Origin: Nematostella vectensis
Taxonomy: Eukaryota > Cnidaria > Anthozoa > Actiniaria > Edwardsiidae
Direction: 5' to 3'
Length of the DNA stretch: 64,000 nucleotides
NCBI RefSeq assembly: GCF_932526225.1
Contig: NC_064038.1
Location: 6,943,070-7,007,069, forward strand
The first letter of the stretch is position 1, and every line of letters starts with the position of its first letter. Below are positions 25,801 through 34,800 of the stretch, in pieces. Both the position numbers and the translations under genes were made by a program. The notes below the pieces were generated by a model. The model saw nothing but the letters and a program-made list of their open reading frames with translations. It did not search any database and had not been told where the DNA came from.

Positions 25801-28800
25801 TATCTTATACCCTGTCGTGCTATATCTTACCCTGTCGCACCTTGTCGTGTCATATCTTACCCTGTCGTGCTATATCTTACCCTGTCGCATATTGTCGTGT
25901 CATATCTTACCCTGTCGTGTCATATCTTTCCCTGTCGCACCTTGTCGGGGCATATCTTACCCTGTCGTGCTGTATCTTACCCTGTCGCACCTTGCGTGTC
26001 ATATCTTACCCTGTCGTGTCATATCTTACCCTGTCGCACCTTGTCGTGTCATATCTTACCCTGTCGTGTCATATCTTACCCTGTCGCACCTTGTCGTGTC
26101 ATATCTTACCCTGTCGTTTCATATCTTACCCTGTCGCACCTTGTCGTGTCATATCTTATACCCTGTCGTGCTATATCTTTCCCTGTCGCACCTTGTCGTG
26201 TCATATCTTACCCTGTCGTGTCATATCTTACCCTGTCGCACCTTTTCGTGTCATATCTTACCCTGTCGCACCTTGTCGTGCTATATCTTACCCTGTCGCA
26301 CCTTGTCGTGTCATATCTTACCCTGTCGTGCTATATCTTTTCCTGTCGCACCTTGTCGTGTCATATCTTACCCCGTCGCACCTTGTCCTGCTGTATCTTA
26401 CCCTGTCGCACCTTGTCGTGGCATATCTTACCCTGTCGTGCTATATCTTTCCCTGTCGCACCTTGTCGTGTCATATCTTACCCTGTCGTGCTATATCTTT
26501 CCCTGTCGTGCTGTATCTTACCCTGTCGCACCTTGTCATGGCATATCTTACCCTGTCTTTCTATATCTTTCCCTGTCGCACCTTGTCGTGTCATATCTTA
26601 CCCTGTCGTGTCATATCTTACCCTGTCGCACCTTGTCGTGTCATATCTTACCCTGTCGTGTCATATCTTACCCTGTCGCACCTTGTCGTGTCATATCTTA
26701 CCCTGTCGTGTCATATCTTACCCTGTCGCACCTTGTCGTGTCATATCTTACCCTGTCGTGTCATATCTTACCCTGTCGCACCTTGTCGTGTCATATCTTA
26801 CCCTGTCGTGTCATATCTTACCCTGTCGCACCTTGTCGTGTCATATCTTACCCTGTCGTGTCATATCTTACCCTGTCGCACCTTGTCGTGTCATATCTTA
26901 CCCTGTCGTGTCATATCTTACCCTGTCGCACCTTGTCGTGTCATATCTTACCCTGTCGTGTCATATCTTACCCTGTCGCACCTTGTCGTGTCATATCTTA
27001 CCCTGTAGCACCATTGCCCTCTCTTTCTTCTAGCCTTGTCTAACTTTTCGTAACCTTTTCATATATCTACAGTCCCCACTTTGCCTCCTGAAAATGTCAT
27101 GGTTTTCAACACAAGTACCACAAGCCTGAAACTCCAATGGGGAGAAATACCCAGTGGACACCTCAACGGCGTCCTGCGAGCATTCAACATTACGTACTGG
27201 CCAACAAACGATCCGAACACGATCACGAACATTAGTATAACCCCCGAACAGGCACTCGGTACTGCCACCGTTACGCAGGAACACAACATTACAACCTCAA
27301 GTGAGACACCCACTACAAGACCGTCTAGTGAGACACCCACTTCAACCTCTAGTGAGACACCCACTAAAACCTCTAGTGAGACACCCACTACAAGACCTTT
27401 TAGTGAGACACGCACTACAACCTCTAGTGAGACACCCACTGAAACCTCAAGTGAGACACCCACTACAACCTCTAGTGAGACACCCACTAAAACCTCAAGT
27501 GAGACACCCACTACAACCTCTAGTGAAACACCAACTACAACCTCTAGTGAGACACCCACTACAACCTCTAGTGAGACACCCACTACAAGACCTTTTAGTG
27601 AGACACCCACTACAACCTCTAGTGAGACACCCACTAAAACCTCAAGTGAAACACCCACTACAACCTCTAGTGAGACACCCACTAAAACCTCAAGTGAGAC
27701 ACCCACTACAACCTCTAGTGAAACACCCACTACAACCTCTAGTGAGACACCCACTACAACCTTTAGTGAGACACCCACTAAAACCTCAAGTGAGACACCC
27801 ACTAAAACCTCTAGTGAGACACCCACTAAAACCTCAAGTGAGACACCCACTACAACCTCTAGTGAGACACCCACTACAACCTCTAATGAGACACCCACTA
27901 AAACCTCTAAAAAGACACCCGCTACAAGACCGTCTAGTGAGACACCCACTACAAGACCTTCTAGTGAGACACCCACTACAAAACCTCCTGAGATAAGTTT
28001 CGGACGACGGCGCCGTTCTGTGGCCACGCCCACATATAGCTGGGAGCTGACCGGACTCAAGATATGGACGGACTATACCGTGCGAATTAATGGGTTTACT
28101 ATAGGTGAAGGGCCAAGGTCGCCAGAAATGAACGCGTCTACAGACATGGGCGGTAAGTAGATGTGACGGGAGAATGCCAGGAGAGAATATCACCTTGAGC
28201 TTAGTAATTCATTCAAAAGCGTCGAATCACTAAACTGAGTGAACACAATCATGGAAATGTTCTATAACTGCAACGACAAGATTTTATGAATCACATTTCT
28301 TAGGCCACCACTATGATAAGCAATTATAAGCCTTCACCGACATAATGTGTACATTCAATACCATCAATAAAATATCTTAAATGCAAAATAAAACTACACA
28401 TCCCCATTTATAGAGAATACTTCATGGAAAGTGCGCGCGTACGGTTTTTATTCACGAGTTGTGCAGTTATTTTGATACAAAACAACGAGTGAATAAAAGC
28501 TGTACAAAGCACTTTCCATGCTGTATTTTGTTTATTATATACATACTGAGAAATTTTAAATTTATTACATAACATTTTATTAGACTTGGCTACAGAGGCT
28601 CCGACGGTTCAGTTAAAGACAGACAGAAACGTATTACATTGAAATGGATCTGTCTCGCTAATGTCACGCACGGGAATGATGTTAGATAGCGTTTTAAGAG
28701 CCTTACATCTCGCTCGATTTTTCACTTTGATTCTTGTTTTCAAGACTTTCTATAATCCTCTACAGTGTCATTGAGAGCATTTTGAACGCTTTGTATTCAA

Positions 28801-31800
28801 TTTTCAAAGTAAAATTTCATTCTCTCGCTTAATGCAGCTCAATAAACAAAAGTGACATGCAAAGCTACCCGTCTCCCCGCGTTGGGCTTGAAGCCATTCA
28901 AGTGCAGTGAAAAAATATCGTTCGTCCAATCAGAACCGCGAACGACTTTTCTTCACGGTGAAAAAACATCGTTCGCGCCTCTAATTTGCTGATACCAGTG
29001 AACGAACGAAAATTTACTGAATATGTTTTCAGTGAGAATTTCTCAGTATGTGTATAATAAAACACAATATTAAATACAATACAATGCCATACAGCCCCAT
29101 ATAACACACTATAACACCCAACGCCATCTCGTCCCAGTCCCTAGCTCGCCTCCTGATGACGTCACATACGATGTCCTCTCGCCATCGTCCATCATCGTGC
29201 GATGGAAACCCGTTCCAGTCCACCACCGTAACGGCATCATACAGGGATACCGTCTGCGATACCAAACGGAGATGCGCATTATTATTGTAAACCTAACCGC
29301 TGATCAGTACAGTGCCATCCTCACAGACCTGGACAGAGTGGCGAACTACACGATTTTCATGTCTGCCTTTACTAGGTCTGGAGAAGGCAACTCCTCGTAT
29401 GACTTCATCGCATCAGATTCATTTGGTGAGAGTACAGAGGCGGATCTAGAGTTGGATAAAAACGTTTGAACCCCATCTTGAGTATAGAACAATACATAAT
29501 TCCCTTTTTAGGGATGCAAACTCCCAAATTGATGCACAATTTATTAATGAAACTGCCTATAGAATAGGAATTTGTGTCAGTGTGACTCAATATAGACAAA
29601 AAGAAACAAAAAATACACCCCCATCCTCAACTTTCATAAAACACCCTGTTAGGAGAACAGTAATTATTTTATTTCAATCAATCAATCGATCAAAAAAAAG
29701 TATAGAGAAAAGTGATATAAAAATATAACTCAAACTCGGTAGACATCAAAAGAACGAATAATATAAAAATCGTGGGCATCCTGTGCTCATGCAAAATTCG
29801 TCCCAAGGAAATAATGGAAAATATTGAAAATTTTCCGAAAAGACCCTTGAGACGCGGCTGCTTGGGAATGACGGGAATAAGTGGCCTCGCTCTAACTCCC
29901 TTGCGTTAAAAAAAAAAAAAAAAAACGAAATACACACATATAGGCCTCTTAGATTTCTTGTTCTTTTGCTTCTCGCTACGGTTTCGACTACAGAGAGACT
30001 AGGTACGGGTAACTAGTCGTTCTTTAAGAGTGCACCCTGTATTTGCTATAATATTATAAATTACCGAACAGGCCCGAAGACCTCGCCAATTAACTTGACC
30101 GCAGAGAACTGGGTCACCCCATCCACCGTCCCAGTCTACTGGATGCCACTCGACGAGCCGGAAATTAACGAAAAGCTGATGGGGTACCGCATATCTTGGC
30201 GGCCTGTCAGCCTGGGCGACGTAGAGGTTCGAAATGCACCCTGGGAAAATGCAACAGTGCGTAAAGACAGTCCCACGAAGTACATTATCCGGGGACTACT
30301 GAACTACGCGCGCTACGAGATAAACGTGGCGGGGTTTACCAGGGGCGGCGATGGACCATCAGACTCGGATCATGGAGGTATTATTTAAACAAAGTCCTGT
30401 ATAAGAATATAAATTTGAGCCCGATTTTGCGAATGTGTTGTCAGTCTGTCCGTCTGTTCACTGTCACCGTATAGCCTCCTCCCTCCTCATCAAGTGTGCC
30501 TGGCCGTCCGTCCGTCACCCTGCCTGACTGACGGAATAATTGCTCCGATGTCTGTCCTGTTTTTTGACTATCCATCTATTCGTCCATAAGTCTATATCCC
30601 TTCCCTTCCCTCCCCCCCCCCTCCCCTCCTCCCCTCCCGCCAACAGTACGCCCACACATCTTTTCCTTTATTTACTTCTCCTTTTTTGGCTTTTATACCA
30701 ATGCTTGCGCACGTGTTCTCTATTCCAGAAACCTGTCGCTGCCACAAGCGCATCGCGGCGAACTATCGTGTCTTCCCGCCTTACGTCATCGCGACAGTCG
30801 GCGACGCCTCCGTCAACATGTCCGGCATGATTCCAGAGATCCTTGATAACCTGACCGTGTCTTGCTGCAGGTCAGAGGCTCTTACATAATCTTCTTAACT
30901 TGGACTCGGATAAGCCGAACTCTTGGCATGATCCCGAAGTCCTTGATAATTGGATAGTTTCTCTTTGAAGACCAAATACTCTTATAAGATCTTTTTGACT
31001 CGAACTTGGATAACTCGAACTCCCCTTTAATTGAAAAACAGCTATCTACGATAACTCGAGCTATCGTTAATTTCCACTGGACGCGTACCAAAATGAAATT
31101 CCCTTGGATTTTCTTTATGCAGTTGCTCTACTTCCATTCCGCTAACTCGATTCTCTTGCTTATTTGACTTGATTTGTGTTTCCTTTTATAGTCATCTTTA
31201 CAAGAGAACTGGATAAAAAACGTTATAAAAGGAAAACATTAACCTTTATAAACCTGCTGTCTCGTTTTTTTTTCAGTAATGTTATGTTATATTTCATATG
31301 CTTTGATGGCCTTGTTGTCGCGATATTAGGGTACAATTGAAATAACTCACCGAGCGAGTTGAGTCATTGCTAGTGGCATTTATTTTACGACATGCTCGGG
31401 GGCCAAGTGGTCTTATGTACGAGGTTCTTCTGTACTTCTCAACACGCTTTGGTCCTAAAGTTGCCCTTATTAACGGGGTTCTAATGAATAATATCAACAC
31501 ACTCTGGTCGAAAAGTTGCCCTTATTAACGTGGTTCTAATGTATATCTCAACCCACTCTGGTCGAAAAGTTGCCCTTTGTAACAAGGCTCAAACGTATAT
31601 CTCAACCCGCTTTGGTCGAAAAGTTGCCCTTATTAACAAGATTCCACTATATTTTTCTTTTAGGACATGTTTCCAACATGGGAAATCATACGTTGACTTT
31701 TTCACAAATGGTCACGGTGACCCCTCCTACCAGCTCAACAGTAATGACGTCAGGGATTTAATTGACAGTAGGAACGAACTTAGCTTTCCAGTCTATGGAT

Positions 31801-34800
31801 GGAAAGATCAGAATTTCTTCGATGGAGAATATCCGTTTATCCCCCTTGTCGAGTCCCCGGGTTTCGCCTTTCTTGTCAAGTCGCCTGAGATGGGAAGTGT
31901 ACTACGGAGGATTCTTATTTCTATCATGGACATGTGGCCAATTGTAGCAGTGACGGTGCTGATGGCCTTACTAGCGGGCGTTATGATATGGGTTTTGGTA
32001 AGTCAACGCTCACTCTTGTGGCCACCAATTGAAATTCGAGATGATAAGCCAATCAGGATGCGAGTAGCATGATCTCGTCATGTATGCTCCATATTTGGTA
32101 GGGCAGTGAAGCATTTCTTCCGCGCTGATTGACTGATTGTTTCTGGTGGCCACCGTAGCACTCTCTTAACTGTAAATGCTTAATGAACTGTAACACTGAA
32201 AAATCTAATGGCTTCATTGAGTGGCTTAAATAACCACAAATATATTATTATATTTCCGCACTTCAAAAGTACTAAGGCACGAATTTAGTCTATTGAGAGT
32301 TGCATGCGTGGCCAAGACACAGCGCCTACAAAAAAAACACAGCGGAAAACAAACATAGCGAAAAACACCTGGGAAACAATAGCTAAAAACATAGGTTAAC
32401 ATAGGGAAAAACACCGGGTGAACATAGCGAAACCCCCGGGTGAATGTTGAAAACACTGGGTGAACATAGCGAAAAACACCTGGTAGACATAGCTTAAAAA
32501 CACCAGGTAAACATAGCAAAAAGCACTGGGTAAACATAGCGAAAAACATCGGGTAAACGTAACGAACAACACCGGGTAAACATAGCGAAAAACACCGGGT
32601 AAACAGCGAAAAAATCGGGTAAACAAAGCGAACAACACCGGGTAAACATAGCGAAAACACTGGATAACATAGCAAAAAACGCCCGATTAACGCCTGCAAA
32701 GCAGGCTAATTGACAAAATCGGTATTTGTAAATGTTACTTATTCATTATTGTGCTCAGGACACCACAGCAAACCCAGAACATTTCCCATCATCTGTAGCA
32801 TCTGGCCTCTGGAACGGCTGGTGGTGGGCTTTCATCACCATGACAACCTTAGGGTGAGTGACGTGTTATTCCTTGGAAGCTTTACCGCAAGGGTACGTTT
32901 CAATCAGCCAAAACAAATCAACAGAAAACAAATAGGTGAACGGATGGGAAGCAAGGTTAACACAGCTATCTCAACCTTTGCGATAAGAGAAATTCCATGG
33001 TGTAAGATTTCCTAATGATTTTAGTAAAATAATAATTTTCAGTGCTTTCTAATTGAAAGGTACGGAGACCGTGTCCCCAAGACAAACAAGGCCAAAGTGT
33101 TTGCTATTGTCTGGATTCTCGTTGGACTTGTCATCTTTGGAATTCTCAACGGCTCATTAACATCTGCCTTCACGTCTATTGTATTCACGTCTACCACCGG
33201 GCTGTACAACACTAAGGTGAAGGAGATGGGTTCGGAAAGGCAAGGGACTTGGGGGTGGGTGGTGTGGTTTGGTGCCTGAAAACCGAAATAAAGGGTAGGG
33301 TAAAGGCTATTGACATCTGTCTTCATGTCTACATATTCACATTCACCACTAGGGCGTACCACACTGAGGTGTTGTAGATGAAGTTCGGGACAACGATGAT
33401 AGTGATGTCTCTTTATTCTTTGATCATGTAGTAACTGATTATAAATAACAATCTCCGAAGTTATATACAGTTGTCACGTGATTTCGGTATTAATAGAATA
33501 ATAGTCATTGATAACAATTATGACATAAGGTGAAAGGGGTGGGGGTGGTGTCTGAAAGGAGTACAGTAGCGGTCTAGGGGTAGGGTTTAGGGGTTTAAAC
33601 CCCCCTTGGGCTGCCAGAAAACCATATGTAACAAAACAATTACCCCCCCCCCCCTTTGTCAATGAGCCAGCCCCCCCCCTTTAGCGAAAAGCTAGATCCG
33701 CCCCTGGAGTAGGAATAAAAAATAGCAAAGTTAAATTAAAATTTTAAGGTCGTGTTAGCTTATATTCGCTTGATGTTTTGCATAGATGTTCTTTGTGTAA
33801 TATAAACCAAAATAAGCTTTAGTATTTTTTGGTAGAGAATCCGTTCTTGATATATAGTTAATTGTAGCAAATTATGCAAAATTGTGATTTGTCTGAAATT
33901 GCCCAATTTGGGCGAAATTGCTACTTTTTTCATGATCTATGGCAACTTTGCTCTATCATACAGGGGCGTAACCAGGGGGGTGGCCCAGGGGGCACGGGCC
34001 ACAATACAGTAAATGTATGAGTCATTATTTGAAATACAGGAGAAAATGCCTTCACTGGGCCTTTTGGGCCCCCTCCTGTTAAAAATCCTGACTACGCCGC
34101 TGTCATATCTCAAGAACGGATCATCTACCAAAAAATACTAAAGCTTATTTTGTTTTATATTATGCAATATAAACAAAAGTAAGCTATCACAACCTTACAA
34201 TTTTAATTTTGCCATTTTTTGCTCCTGTCTAACACTTACATCCACCGCTAGCTGTGCAGAACCAAGTTGATGTGGGTGAAATTTGGTCGGAAAGGCAAGA
34301 GGAGGGGTGTTTTAAAGGAGAGTGAGCGCCGTTTTGTAGGGCGGTAAACGAATATAAACCGAAATGTCGGTAGTGGAGATGTAAGTAGGGTTTGTGATAA
34401 GTAGTAGCTGAACCCTCATCTATTGTTACAGGTCGCGGCGTTGTCAAACACACCCGAATATCACTTTGGTGTCCGCATGCAAGCCATGGTAAACACAGGT
34501 AAGTACATCAATTATTATCACTGCATCGCCATTGCCACCTCCATCGCCACCACCATCATCACCATCATCGCCATCGCCATCCCCACCGCCGTCATCAAAA
34601 CCTATAACGCCACCACTACCACCATCATCATCACTATAAATATACACCCTCAATAAACAGCTGTTTATCAACGTCTATAGATCGGAATTACTCCCGTTTC
34701 ACGGATGTGGTCCAAGCACTTACAAGTTCCTCGGTGCATGGAATCCTGATCGATGCTTACGAAGCAGGATACAAGAGAATCGATCTAGCTGGAACTGGGA

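Noticed and set aside
24615..27043. Three ~770-residue forward ORFs as genes
   Set aside because: They are three frames of one minisatellite inside an intron of the FN3-channel gene.
27059..28060. 333-residue Val/Gly/Ser-rich minus ORF
   Set aside because: Antisense shadow of the coding 24-bp array in FN3-10.
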